From assembly GCF_900104305.1 (NCBI RefSeq), contig NZ_FNJC01000004.1, forward strand, positions 186,001 to 250,000: DNA of 64,000 nt, written 5' to 3'. The notes beneath the pieces are model-generated. The model had not been told where the DNA came from. It worked only from the letters and a program-made list of their open reading frames with translations, and ran no database searches. This stretch comes from Filomicrobium insigne. GTDB lineage: Bacteria > Pseudomonadota > Alphaproteobacteria > Rhizobiales > Hyphomicrobiaceae. Shown piece after piece: positions 25,916 to 34,640 of this stretch. Numbering within the stretch: position 1 is the first letter of the stretch; every line of letters starts with the position of its first letter. Position numbers and translations under genes: made by a program.

Positions 25916-26962
25916 TTGACAAGTTGGGTATTGGCTCAGTTGTCCCGCGCCTTTTACGCGGCCTTGACGTTGGGAGTGCTTGCGGCTTCGCCAGGCGCTG
26001 TGGTGAACGCGGCGACGACGCTCGATGCCGTCAAGGCGCGTGGTCACGTTGTCTGCGGCGTGCGCGCTGATGTGGTTGGATTTTCGCAAGTCGACGCCCG
26101 CGGCAGATGGTCTGGGTTAGAGGTTGATTTCTGTCGCGCGCTTGCTGCCGCGGCGCTGGGCTCGAAGGATGCCATCGAATTTTGGGCTGTTTCCAATTCT
26201 GAGCGCTATCGTCTGTTGTCCCGAGGGGAGATAGATGTGCTGGCGGGCGGTGCTGATTTTACGCTGAGCCGGGACACGGAACTGGGTGTACGCTTTGTCG
26301 ATACGCTCTTTCATGACGGCACCATGTTTATGGTGCGCCGCTCGCAAAATATCTTCAGCGCTCTTGAGTTATCAGGTGCATCCGTCTGTGTGCTTGAAGG
26401 AGCTCGCGGGAAAGCAGAGGTCGCTGAATTTTTCGAGATGCGCGGCATGCGCTATCAACCCGTTGCTTCAAGCAGTTGGACGGATGTCGTCAACGCTTAC
26501 CTTTCTGGTTCGTGCAACGCGATTGCTGGCGAAATGTCCATCTTGGCTGCGGCTCGGATGAAGTTTCCAGTCCCACAAGAGCACGCGATCCTGCCAGACT
26601 CCATTTCCAAGGAGCCGATTGGGCCAGCGGTGCGACAGGGAGATGAAAGATGGTTCAGTATCGTGCGCTGGACCTTAATGGCATTGATCCGCGCGGAAGA
26701 ATTGGGCGTTACAAGCAAGAACGCAGAAGCTAAGCTTTCCAGTACGCGCCCAAGCGTGCGACGTTTGCTGGGGGTGAACTTCAATTTCGGCCAGGCGATG
26801 GGGCTTAACGCGGACTGGGCCTATCAAGCTATCCTGCAGGTCGGAAACTACGGGGAATTGTTTGAGCGTAATCTCGGGAGCCGGTCGCCTCTGCGTTTGG
26901 AGCGTGGACTTAACAAGCTCTGGGCAGAGGGCGGTCTTATGTATGCTATGCCGTTGAGGTAG
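25916..26962 (+). CDS. AapJ-like amino acid ABC transporter substrate-binding protein, orphan
   Basis: This is a secreted protein of about 348 residues. The start is uncertain: TTG 25916 follows GGGGAA at 25903-25908 and gives a normal signal peptide ending in VVNA, while the frame is open from 25847. HVVCGVRADVVGFSQVDARG followed by WSGLEVDFCRALAAA is the hallmark of AapJ/BztA general L-amino-acid binding proteins, including the paired cysteines. It binds amino acids in the periplasm. The aapQ, aapM and aapP genes that normally follow are absent. Instead a TPR-like gene begins 19 bases downstream. It may work with a permease encoded elsewhere or have become a sensor. Confidence 0.83.
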   Translation: MTSWVLAQLSRAFYAALTLGVLAASPGAVVNAATTLDAVKARGHVVCGVRADVVGFSQVDARGRWSGLEVDFCRALAAAALGSKDAIEFWAVSNSERYRLLSRGEIDVLAGGADFTLSRDTELGVRFVDTLFHDGTMFMVRRSQNIFSALELSGASVCVLEGARGKAEVAEFFEMRGMRYQPVASSSWTDVVNAYLSGSCNAIAGEMSILAAARMKFPVPQEHAILPDSISKEPIGPAVRQGDERWFSIVRWTLMALIRAEELGVTSKNAEAKLSSTRPSVRRLLGVNFNFGQAMGLNADWAYQAILQVGNYGELFERNLGSRSPLRLERGLNKLWAEGGLMYAMPLR

Positions 26963-26980
26963 GCGTTTGGGAGACGAGGG

Positions 26981-27667
26981 ATGAACCCTCTTGTGTCGAT
27001 CGACGGGCCCGTCGGATGGGCAATTGTCGCATCGCCGCTCGCCGTATTGGCGATCATTGCGCTCACCTCCCTATGGGCAGGTTGGAGCGGACGAAAGGAC
27101 GCTTCTATCGATTTTGATTCACACGAACGACACGCTGTCGCGCCGTTGACCTCGCCCGTTGCGGAGACAGTTAAGCGGGTTGCGGACTTTGCTCCTAAGC
27201 CGGGCGCAGCTTCCGCAGGGACAGACGCTGTCGTGTCTGAGCCCGAGGCGTCCGATGTGGCGGGTGTGGGCGGCGCAGCTGTTGATCATGCCGCGCCTCA
27301 GCGTAACCAAGTTCAAGCTGATATTGCCGCGGCTGAGCGCGTCGGTGATCCGGGGCCGTTGGCAGCGCTTTATCTCTCCCTCGCTCTGTTGGATCGGGAG
27401 GCAGGAGATGAAGCGGGTGCAGCGGCTTCTTTGCGGCAATCAGTCGTTTTTGCAAGCCAAGCCAACAATCCAGGGGTCCACGCCCGGGCACGTTTGGAGC
27501 TTGGCGATATTGCGCACCGTGCCGGGGATCTGACCATGGCGTGTGAGCATTGGCAAATGGCGCGCAGCCTTTTTGAGCTTGCCGAGTTGGCCGATGAGAA
27601 GGTGGACGTGGATGCGCGCATGCAGCGGAATGGCTGCCCTACAGATTGGGTCCTGACTGACTTCTGA
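26981..27667 (+). CDS. Membrane-anchored TPR-like protein of unknown function
   Basis: This 228-residue protein has one membrane segment near the N-terminus (about residues 11-33, WAIVASPLAVLAIIALTSLW), a proline- and alanine-rich charged linker (about 35-110) and a helical C-terminal half. The helices look like TPR repeats: AERVGDPGPLAALYLSLALL and LDREAGDEAGAAASLRQSVV, then ARARLELGDIAHRAGDLTMA. I do not recognise a named family. It follows the AapJ-like gene by 19 bases on the same strand, so the two are probably co-transcribed. Confidence 0.7.
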   Translation: MNPLVSIDGPVGWAIVASPLAVLAIIALTSLWAGWSGRKDASIDFDSHERHAVAPLTSPVAETVKRVADFAPKPGAASAGTDAVVSEPEASDVAGVGGAAVDHAAPQRNQVQADIAAAERVGDPGPLAALYLSLALLDREAGDEAGAAASLRQSVVFASQANNPGVHARARLELGDIAHRAGDLTMACEHWQMARSLFELAELADEKVDVDARMQRNGCPTDWVLTDF

Positions 27668-27713
27668 GAGGGTGCTGTGGGCCCTAGGGTAAGCTGGTAG
27701 AGCGGCTTTCCGG

Positions 27714-28730
27714 TTACTGCATCAGGACTTCGATGCGCGCCATCTGTCCATCTTCGACCTGAAATTGTTGCTCGAAGATACGGCCGGCGTGATTTGCCGT
27801 AACTTTATAGGTTCCAGGCGCAAGGATATGGGTTGGAAGAGCGCCGACGCTGCGCTTGATGACTTCGCCTTCCGGGGTTGCGATCGTCCATTGTGTGGCA
27901 GGCTGAGCTTCGCCGCCTGGACGCGTTACCAGACCTAGCGTCACCTTTGCTGCGGCGTGGGATAGGGTGGCTTCCGTCAGTTTTCCCGCCTCCACGGTCA
28001 CATCTGTTGCGATAACGGCGTTGCTGTCTCCGTACGTCGAAATAATGTGATAAATGCCGGCATTGAGACGGATGATGACGTTGGGTGTTGCTCCGCTCAT
28101 GACGAGGTTTCGTTCGCCAAGCTGGTTTCGTTCGCCCTCATATATATCGAAGGACACAGTATTTTCCGTGGCGTTTTTGTCGGCGACGCGCGCTTGAACT
28201 CGCAGTCCACCTGCGTTGATGATGAACCTCTCAGTGGCGGTATCGCCTCCTTTGAAGGTCAGATTCCGAGTTAAATTCGCTCGACCGAAGGCTGCGTTTA
28301 CGATGTACTTTCCAGGTTTGAGCTGAAGCGACGGTCTGGCGGTGCGGTGCGTTTCAATCAGTTTCGGAGACACTTGCCAGTCGCCCGGGTCTTCGAATAT
28401 GCGCCACGTTACGCCTTTGTCGATGTACTGCCCGTCGGCCGTTAACATCGCGACGAAGCGGACCTGTGCGACGTTATCTAAAGCATCGTTTTCGTCGTTC
28501 GAGGCTTCCGCCGGCGCCGGTGCGCTGCGCTTGATGATCGTTGTGTTTGTCGAAGATTGATCGGCCGGATCTGGTTGGTCGACGCTGATACCTGCGCCCC
28601 ATTCATTGGGCTGCTCCATGGAAGGAGCGTTTTGCGCCAACGCCTGTGAACTGGCGGCGATGGCGCTGATAACGGCAGCGCCGCCCCACTTGCGGGCGGT
28701 GAGGAGGATGTGGCGGAGAGAGTTCGTCAT
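27714..28730 (-). CDS. Secreted protein with repeated carboxypeptidase-regulatory-like modules
   Basis: This 338-residue protein has a signal peptide (about residues 1-32, ending SSQALAQ), a short low-complexity stretch and then three similar beta-sandwich modules. Each contains a W.I/F strand and an L.PGKY.V or LAPGTYKVTA turn: WRIFEDPGDWQVSPKL, LKPGKYIVNAAFGRANLTR, LNAGIYHIISTYGD, TQWTIATPEGEVIKRS and LAPGTYKVTANHAGRI. These modules are shared with the VWA protein encoded just upstream on the same strand, so the two form a related pair. It is probably a periplasmic or surface protein; its role is unknown. Confidence 0.7.
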   Translation of the reverse strand: MTNSLRHILLTARKWGGAAVISAIAASSQALAQNAPSMEQPNEWGAGISVDQPDPADQSSTNTTIIKRSAPAPAEASNDENDALDNVAQVRFVAMLTADGQYIDKGVTWRIFEDPGDWQVSPKLIETHRTARPSLQLKPGKYIVNAAFGRANLTRNLTFKGGDTATERFIINAGGLRVQARVADKNATENTVSFDIYEGERNQLGERNLVMSGATPNVIIRLNAGIYHIISTYGDSNAVIATDVTVEAGKLTEATLSHAAAKVTLGLVTRPGGEAQPATQWTIATPEGEVIKRSVGALPTHILAPGTYKVTANHAGRIFEQQFQVEDGQMARIEVLMQ

Positions 28731-28829
28731 AACGGTGGTCCGGGTTCGTCCGCGGATAAGCTGTTGCGGCTATAATAGTGCATACAGGCGGAAATCGGGA
28801 CGCGGCAACTTTCGACAGTGGGGTCTTTG

Positions 28830-30833
28830 TTATTGCTCACTTAGTTTCGCGATAAGCGATTGGCCGTTGGCCAGTTCCACTGTGCCCTTCAATGTGCGGT
28901 CCCGGAGTTCGCAGCGTACCTCGTAGCGGCCCGGTGCCAAAAGCGCGCGTGGCGTATGTTGACTAGTGCGCCAGACGATCTGGCCGGAGACTGAGCGGAT
29001 TTCCCAGAAACGGTTTGTTGCTACGACTCCGGCGCCTTCAGCTATACGGAGCCGCAACTCGGCAGCTTGTGCCGCCAATGTGACGGATTTGTTCGTTCCG
29101 GGGGCGAGTTCGATGTCCTGCGTTACACTGACGTTGCGTGCGCCAATTTCAGCGACAATCCGGTAGCGTCCGGGCGGAAGGGTGAACTGTGGTGTCCGTT
29201 CCCAGCTCATTGCGACCTCTTGTGCGTAAGGTCCCTGCGAGAGAACTCGGTATACGATTGGGAATTCGCCGTTGCTAGGTTCCAGCGAGACATTTGCGAC
29301 AACCTGCAAGCGTGCAGCATCTAAGATAATTGCGCGCTCCACAGTGCTCCCTGCACCAACGGCGATCTGGTCATACTTCTCGTAGAGACCGGAGCGGACC
29401 TTGACGTAATACGTCCCTGCCGGAACGGCCAGGATCGGTGAACTGGCCGCCGTGCGCAGCACCTCGCGACGGCCGCCGGGTGTATTGGGGTCATCGACGG
29501 ATAAGTAATACGTCAAGTTGTCCGTTACCGGGGCCCCGCTGGCAGAAACCGCGCTTAGATGAAGCTGGCCTGCGCTTAGGTCCAGATTCACCGCTTCTAT
29601 CTCGGCAGTTTTAATGGCGATGTCCCGTGTCACCCGACTTAATCCGCTCTCTGCCGTGATGCGATAATAGCCTGCGGGCAGCACAAATTCGCTCGATGGA
29701 GAAGGAATGACCATCAGCGGAGATGTTTTTGCTGCGCCGTTTGCTGCCGGCTCTGAGAGCCCCGCGACGCTTACGAGCACTGGAATCTTGGAAGTTTGAT
29801 TGTTGCCAATTCGGGTTGCGACACGGGCGATACCTGCGGAAAAGCTGATCGTTACAGCTGTTGGTCCCTTTTCAGCGACTTCAGCGGTTTGGGTTGCCTT
29901 TGCCCGACCGAGGGCGGCTTCTACGATATATTTGCCTGCTGGTAACGGCACCGCGAATTGCGTTTCCAAAATGTCGAGAACGGGCTTCGATTTGTCATCT
30001 TCGCGAAAAATGCGCCAGTGGACGGGCTTGTCGACAGCTTGCGTGTCACCCAAAGTGGCTGAGACGACCAAATGCGGCGGGGCATCGGCGGGTATTTCCG
30101 GCAGCTTTTGCTTGGGTGTTTCTGGCTCTGCCCCCTTGCGTCGTGCGGGCGAGGGCGCGGGAACTCCGCTCGTCATAGCTAACGCTATGGCCTGATCAAT
30201 CGCGCCACGCACTTCGGACAACGAGCGTACCGGGAAAACTTTGCCGCCCGTTGCTTCTGGAATACATGAAACTGCCGCCGTTTCGGTCGCATCGAGACCG
30301 AGAGAGACGAGATGAATGGGCATGCCGGGGTGGGCCGCCGCAATTCTTTGTGCAATCGTACAAGTATCCTGGCGGCAGTTGTCCGGACCGTCGTGTATCA
30401 CGACCAGACTGGCACGGCGTCCAGGTTCAACTTCCTCTGCAGCACGCGACAGGGCATCGGCCAGAGGGCCCTTGCCACGCGGATTGAGACTGTTGATAGG
30501 TGCGATTGTCCGGTCTCTCGGACGAACGTCGGGCGGCAAAACCACATCGACCCCGTTACAGCCCCGGCCGAAGGTAACGAGCCCGGTTCGGGCGTTGAGA
30601 TCCAGGGCCGGCAGCGCTTGGAGGAGAGCGTCACGTGCAGCGGCGTATTTGGCCTGCGATCCGCCAGGCAGCTGTCCCCACATTGATCCGGAACTGTCGA
30701 AAAGGATGATCAGCGTCGGGCCCGCGTCCGTTGTCTCGGCTGCGGTGACGGTTTGCCGAGCTGCAAATACTGCCAGAAGCAGCATGAGCAGGATGGAACG
30801 CCCTAGGGCTATGGAGAATCGCGCAGGTCTCAT
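28830..30833 (-). CDS. Secreted VWA-domain protein with repeated beta-sandwich modules
   Basis: This 667-residue protein has a signal peptide (residues 1 to about 31) and a von Willebrand A domain at about 35-215. The metal-ion site motif is intact: TLIILFDSSGSMWGQ (DxSxS), with VTFGRGCNG and VVIHDGPDNCRQD as later elements. A proline-rich linker is followed by four or five repeats with the pattern W/Y.I..., L.AGYYRI.AE.G or VPAGTYYVKVRSG. The same modules make up the neighbouring 27714-28730 protein. VWA domains bind partners through a divalent metal, so this may be a scaffold in the envelope. Co-transcription with the smaller protein, 99 bases downstream, is likely. Confidence 0.82.
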   Translation of the reverse strand: MRPARFSIALGRSILLMLLLAVFAARQTVTAAETTDAGPTLIILFDSSGSMWGQLPGGSQAKYAAARDALLQALPALDLNARTGLVTFGRGCNGVDVVLPPDVRPRDRTIAPINSLNPRGKGPLADALSRAAEEVEPGRRASLVVIHDGPDNCRQDTCTIAQRIAAAHPGMPIHLVSLGLDATETAAVSCIPEATGGKVFPVRSLSEVRGAIDQAIALAMTSGVPAPSPARRKGAEPETPKQKLPEIPADAPPHLVVSATLGDTQAVDKPVHWRIFREDDKSKPVLDILETQFAVPLPAGKYIVEAALGRAKATQTAEVAEKGPTAVTISFSAGIARVATRIGNNQTSKIPVLVSVAGLSEPAANGAAKTSPLMVIPSPSSEFVLPAGYYRITAESGLSRVTRDIAIKTAEIEAVNLDLSAGQLHLSAVSASGAPVTDNLTYYLSVDDPNTPGGRREVLRTAASSPILAVPAGTYYVKVRSGLYEKYDQIAVGAGSTVERAIILDAARLQVVANVSLEPSNGEFPIVYRVLSQGPYAQEVAMSWERTPQFTLPPGRYRIVAEIGARNVSVTQDIELAPGTNKSVTLAAQAAELRLRIAEGAGVVATNRFWEIRSVSGQIVWRTSQHTPRALLAPGRYEVRCELRDRTLKGTVELANGQSLIAKLSEQ

Positions 30834-30940
30834 GGCGGAGATTGTAGCGGTTCGCGTTTGCGGAAGCGAGACAGCCCATTTAGGAGAGCATGCTCAAGGT
30901 AGAGCTTTGTCGCATCGATACGTTCAAGGACAAATACACA

Positions 30941-31528
30941 ATGACGATAACACCGGATGCCGAGTTGCTGAATTTTTTGCGGACGCGCCGTTCAGCGAAG
31001 CCGGCAATGTTGATGGAACCCGGCCCCAGTGATGCGCAGCTTACGCAGATTCTGGAAATTGGCGCGCGGGTGCCGGATCACAAGAAATTGGCACCATGGC
31101 GTTTTATCGTTTTTGCCGGTGGTGCGCGCGGACAGGCGGGAGATGTGTTCGCGCAAGCATGTGTCGCGGAAGAAAGCGAGCCGCCGAGCGAAACTCGTAT
31201 TATCTTTGAGCGGCAGCGCTTTGAACGGGCGCCCGTCGTGATTGCCGTCGTGTCCCGAGCCCAGAATATACCTGCTGTGCCGGAATGGGAGCAGGTTCTG
31301 TCGGCTGGAGCTTCCGCCTACAACTTATGCCTTGCCGCAAATGCCATGGGATTTGCGACAGCATGGATTACGGAGTGGGTTGCTTACAGCCCCATGGTCC
31401 GTGAGGCTTTTGGCATCGGGGCGGATGAGCGGATCGCCGGCTTCGTCTATATCGGCACCGCACAAGAGCGTCAGGCAGATCGTGATCGCCCGCTGCTGAG
31501 CGAACACGTTACGTACTGGCGCGCCTGA
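30941..31528 (+). CDS. Nitroreductase family protein (YdjA-like)
   Basis: This 195-residue protein begins at MTITPDAELLNFLRTRRSAK; the frame extends 17 codons further upstream, but AAGGA at 30926-30930 and the position of the FMN-binding RRSAK element favour this start. Other family elements are GARVPDHKKLAPWRF and ANAMGFATAWITEWVAYSP, and the terminal region ends in DRPLLSEHVTYW. These enzymes bind FMN and reduce nitro or quinone compounds with NAD(P)H; the YdjA subgroup has unknown natural substrates. It is divergent from the VWA gene. Confidence 0.87.
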   Translation: MTITPDAELLNFLRTRRSAKPAMLMEPGPSDAQLTQILEIGARVPDHKKLAPWRFIVFAGGARGQAGDVFAQACVAEESEPPSETRIIFERQRFERAPVVIAVVSRAQNIPAVPEWEQVLSAGASAYNLCLAANAMGFATAWITEWVAYSPMVREAFGIGADERIAGFVYIGTAQERQADRDRPLLSEHVTYWRA

Positions 31529-31576
31529 TGGTGAGATGGGACGGGCCTCGTCGGGAATGAGCGAGGCCTCCTGTCG

Positions 31577-32359
31577 TCAATATCGGAATTGTTCAGCCAG
31601 AATTCGTTCGTCGAGGTCGTGGCCGGGATCGAACATCATCAGCAACTCGACATGATGCGCTTGTTCGATCTCGACGCGTTGGACGTCGCGAGTTTCGAAA
31701 TGGTCGGCGACCGCACTGACCGGGCGTTTGTTTGGCTCAACAACTTCGATGACGATACGGGCGCTATTGGGCAGAAGGGCCCCGCGCCAGCGACGCGGTC
31801 GGAACGGACTGATCGGCGTTAACGCCAGCAAAGGCGCATTGATCGGCAAGATCGGGCCATAGGCTGACAGGTTGTAGGCTGTCGATCCGGCTGGCGTTGC
31901 AATCAGTACGCCATCACAGATCAATTCCTGCATGCGTACTTTACCGTCGACCGAAATGCGCAACTTGGCGGCCTGGTGTGTTTGACGGAAGAGGGAGACC
32001 TCATTGATTGCTAAGCTTTTGTGAGCTTTGCCGTTGCAATCGTAGGCGTGCATTGCGAGTGGGTGAATGCGTGAAATGCGCGCCGTGCGCAGCCGATCGG
32101 GAAGGTCGTCTTCCTGATATTCGTTCATCAGGAAACCAACCGAACCGCGATTCATACCGTAGATTGGAATGCGGCTGTTCATGTAGCGGTGCAGCGTTTG
32201 TAGCATCAAGCCGTCGCCTCCGAGGGCGACGATGGCGTCTGCGTCAGTCGGCGGCGAGTTGCCGTAGCGGTGAGCGAGCCGACGTAACGCATCGCGGGCC
32301 TCCGGCACACCAGAGGCGACGAAGGCAATACGTTCGAAGGTTTTGGCAGATTTGGACAT
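31577..32359 (-). CDS. nadK: NAD kinase
   Basis: This 260-residue protein has the NAD-kinase motif [20 protein letters not shown] (GGDG), then [16 protein letters not shown], and the NE/D motif [18 protein letters not shown]. The [16 protein letters not shown] block forms the NAD pocket. It phosphorylates NAD to NADP in the cytoplasm and is normally essential. Length matches short alphaproteobacterial NadK. It is divergent from cutA, with 59 bases between starts. Confidence 0.93.
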   Translation of the reverse strand: MSKSAKTFERIAFVASGVPEARDALRRLAHRYGNSPPTDADAIVALGGDGLMLQTLHRYMNSRIPIYGMNRGSVGFLMNEYQEDDLPDRLRTARISRIHPLAMHAYDCNGKAHKSLAINEVSLFRQTHQAAKLRISVDGKVRMQELICDGVLIATPAGSTAYNLSAYGPILPINAPLLALTPISPFRPRRWRGALLPNSARIVIEVVEPNKRPVSAVADHFETRDVQRVEIEQAHHVELLMMFDPGHDLDERILAEQFRY

Positions 32360-32418
32360 CAGTCTGCTCGCGTAGGCCCCGATCAGATGGTTAAAAGAGG
32401 CAAGGAGGCTCGGTTGAG

Positions 32419-32748
32419 ATGAGCGAGGTTGAAAAGATGGTCATGATCTACTCGACCTTTCCCGATACGGCTACCGCGAAGGACGTTGGCGGAAAGCTCG
32501 TCGATCATGGACTAGCGGCCTGCGTCAACATAATACCGCAGATGACGTCCATTTATCGTTGGGAGGGGACGCTTACGACCGATTCCGAAGCGATTATGCT
32601 GATAAAAACACGGGCAGCATTGGCGGCGAAGGTGATTGCGGCTGTTGAGGTCGAGCATCCTTATGACACCCCCGCACTCCTGGTGTTCGAAGTCACGCAT
32701 GGTGCACAGGGATATTTGGATTGGCTTGCGTCGCAGACGCAAGCCTAG
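32419..32748 (+). CDS. cutA: Divalent-cation tolerance protein CutA
   Basis: This 109-residue protein of the trimeric CutA1 family shows [20 protein letters not shown], then [20 protein letters not shown] and [14 protein letters not shown], all diagnostic. CutA is linked to copper and divalent-metal tolerance, although its biochemical role is unsettled. A GGAGG lies about 14 bases before ATG 32419; an internal Met at residue 7 (MVMIYSTF) is a possible start as well. Confidence 0.93.
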   Translation: MSEVEKMVMIYSTFPDTATAKDVGGKLVDHGLAACVNIIPQMTSIYRWEGTLTTDSEAIMLIKTRAALAAKVIAAVEVEHPYDTPALLVFEVTHGAQGYLDWLASQTQA

Positions 32749-32782
32749 TTGATGCTTGTTGCTGGGAAACCACACGCGAGTT

Positions 32783-33844
32783 TTAGAAAACGTCGCCGAA
32801 GGCTTGACGCATCAGCCGCTTTTGGCGGGTCTCCTTACTATAGCGCCGTCGGCTCGAGTGTTTTTTCGTGACGGTCACCGGCCGCTCGATCTCCACCGGC
32901 TGGTCGACGGGGTCTGCTACTGCGACTGCTGTCGCGGTACGTAGCTCAGGCCCACTGTCTTTTGGTGCCGGCATGATCTGGGGGAGTGCTGCACCACCGT
33001 CTGCGACTCCCTGCGTGACTGTTCCGCTGATTGGTCCTCCGACTGACATACGACCAGGAGGAGCTTCACGTGCTTCTGAGACGGATACCAGAGGTGGCAA
33101 ATTGTTATAGCCGCTTGTCTCCACGTCGGCCTGCCATCCTGTTGTTGTCGAACGCTGCGCTAAACGTGGCGGGGCGAAAAGATTCGGACTGCTGTGCGAC
33201 GTGTCCTGAGCGAATACCGTGTTGGGGACGCACTGGCCGTTCGCATTTTCAACCAGACCAGGGTCGCAACCTTCAGCGCATGTGTTTGCTGGATGGGCCT
33301 TTAACAGCGCGAGAAGTATTTCGTTGGGTTCTTCGATCGGGAGGGACGCGTTCACCTTGCGGACGAAGGCTTGCATGGCTCGTTTCGATGCTGGGCCCCA
33401 ATCGCCGTCGAGATAGCCGTAATAACATCCGACACGCTTTAGTTCTTCTTGTACTTCGACAATACGCGTGAAACGCGCGTGCGGCGATGAATGGATTGCG
33501 TATGTCGTGCCGGTTTCTATCAATGTCGCCGGCGTAGTGGCCGCGATTCCTGTTGCGGGGCGGACAAGATTGCGGCGTGCGACCACAGTCGGTGGACCGT
33601 TATTTTCTGCAGAGATTACGCCGTGCTCTGCTGCGTCGTTCGAGCTTTGCGCAAACAAGGGCGAAGACGGCGAAAAGGAGCGCAGTTGGCGTTGAGCAGG
33701 CGCGCCCGTGCTGGAGGAGACGGGCGTTATAATTCTCGAGAGCTGACCGAGACGGACGTGGTCTTCCATCGCGTCAGGGAAAAATGAGTAGGCGCCAATG
33801 CCTAGCCCCGCTGCCAGCAAGAATAACCCAAACAGACTACGCAT
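32783..33844 (-). CDS. Envelope protein with a peptidoglycan-binding domain
   Basis: This 353-residue protein has an N-terminal signal or anchor segment (MRSLFGLFLLAAGLGIGAYSFF). After a disordered stretch comes a PG_binding_1-type helix bundle (about residues 125-170): IVEVQEELKRVGCYYGYLDG then DWGPASKRAMQAFV. A short cysteine motif follows, CAEGCDPGLVENANGQCVP. The C-terminal 130 residues are proline- and serine-rich and end in a basic tail (KKHSSRRRYSKETRQKRL). It probably sits in the periplasm on the cell wall; function unknown. Confidence 0.72.
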   Translation of the reverse strand: MRSLFGLFLLAAGLGIGAYSFFPDAMEDHVRLGQLSRIITPVSSSTGAPAQRQLRSFSPSSPLFAQSSNDAAEHGVISAENNGPPTVVARRNLVRPATGIAATTPATLIETGTTYAIHSSPHARFTRIVEVQEELKRVGCYYGYLDGDWGPASKRAMQAFVRKVNASLPIEEPNEILLALLKAHPANTCAEGCDPGLVENANGQCVPNTVFAQDTSHSSPNLFAPPRLAQRSTTTGWQADVETSGYNNLPPLVSVSEAREAPPGRMSVGGPISGTVTQGVADGGAALPQIMPAPKDSGPELRTATAVAVADPVDQPVEIERPVTVTKKHSSRRRYSKETRQKRLMRQAFGDVF

Positions 33845-34640
33845 AACTAAGAACCCTGTACTGTGCGCCCGGTCGCTCCAGGTGAACGTGCGCGCGCCGT
33901 CGCGGTTCCGAATCCAACCGCTGCCTAAACCTCCTCAAATTCCCCGGACGTGATCCGCTTCAGAATAGTGCGTTCCCTGCCTGTTCGCTAGTCCTGATTG
34001 ACTGGGCGGGGCGCAGATTGGGTCACGAATTGCTGAGCGATTGAGGCAGATGAAATTGCAGGCGGGGGGATTGCGTACCGAGATCAGCCCTCTTGTTGCA
34101 TGCTTGCTACATTGGGGCCTTGTGGGCAGTGTGCTTCACCAAGTGTGGATGAATGGTGAGTCTTTTGGTGCTCTGTTGTTGATAGTTTGCTGGTGGGCCA
34201 GAGAATTGCGAAATTGGTGAATTTTGCGTGGTCGTTTGGCTCGCCATCTACGAAGCTGATTCTCTTAACAATAAGCTACGAATCGCGTAGTCCTCGGCGG
34301 AGAGGGGCATTCGTATTGCGTTAATTTCAAGTATCTCCCGCTCAGTTGAAAAACGTTCCACAGGTTGAATCAAGCGGCGATCGCTCCTGTGGATTGATGA
34401 TCAAGAGAGGGAGTGTCCAGGTTCTAGTGCGTCTGCAAAGTCACGCTTCGATCTGCCTGCCGGTCACTATTTGGGGATGGTGCCGGGCGCTCACGGAAAG
34501 ATCTGATGCGCGGTGATGTTTTTGACGCCGGTTCCGCGTGTTTCTGGATTGCCTGCAAGCCTCTTCTGCAGGACGCGTGCACGAGGCTGGATAGTTATTG
34601 TTTCGCGTCACACGCCAGCCCTACTGAGGGAAAGAGGGCT
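33845..34640. other. About 800-base region with no firm gene
   Basis: This stretch lies between the divergent peptidoglycan-binding gene and the membrane/winged-helix gene. Apart from one 56-codon candidate frame at 34050-34220 I see no gene. The open frame of the downstream gene runs back to 34506, but the ribosome site and membrane segment favour a start at 34641. No RNA or repeat is evident. Confidence 0.35.
34050..34220 (+). CDS. Candidate 56-residue small membrane protein
   Basis: An ATG frame encodes MKLQAGGLRTEISPLVACLL and continues to a second hydrophobic stretch (FGALLLIVCWWA) before RELRNW and a stop. The two hydrophobic segments and charged tail would suit a small hairpin membrane protein. 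A weak GAGG lies just before the ATG. I do not recognise the sequence, and a frame this short can arise by chance. Confidence 0.2.
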   Translation: MKLQAGGLRTEISPLVACLLHWGLVGSVLHQVWMNGESFGALLLIVCWWARELRNW

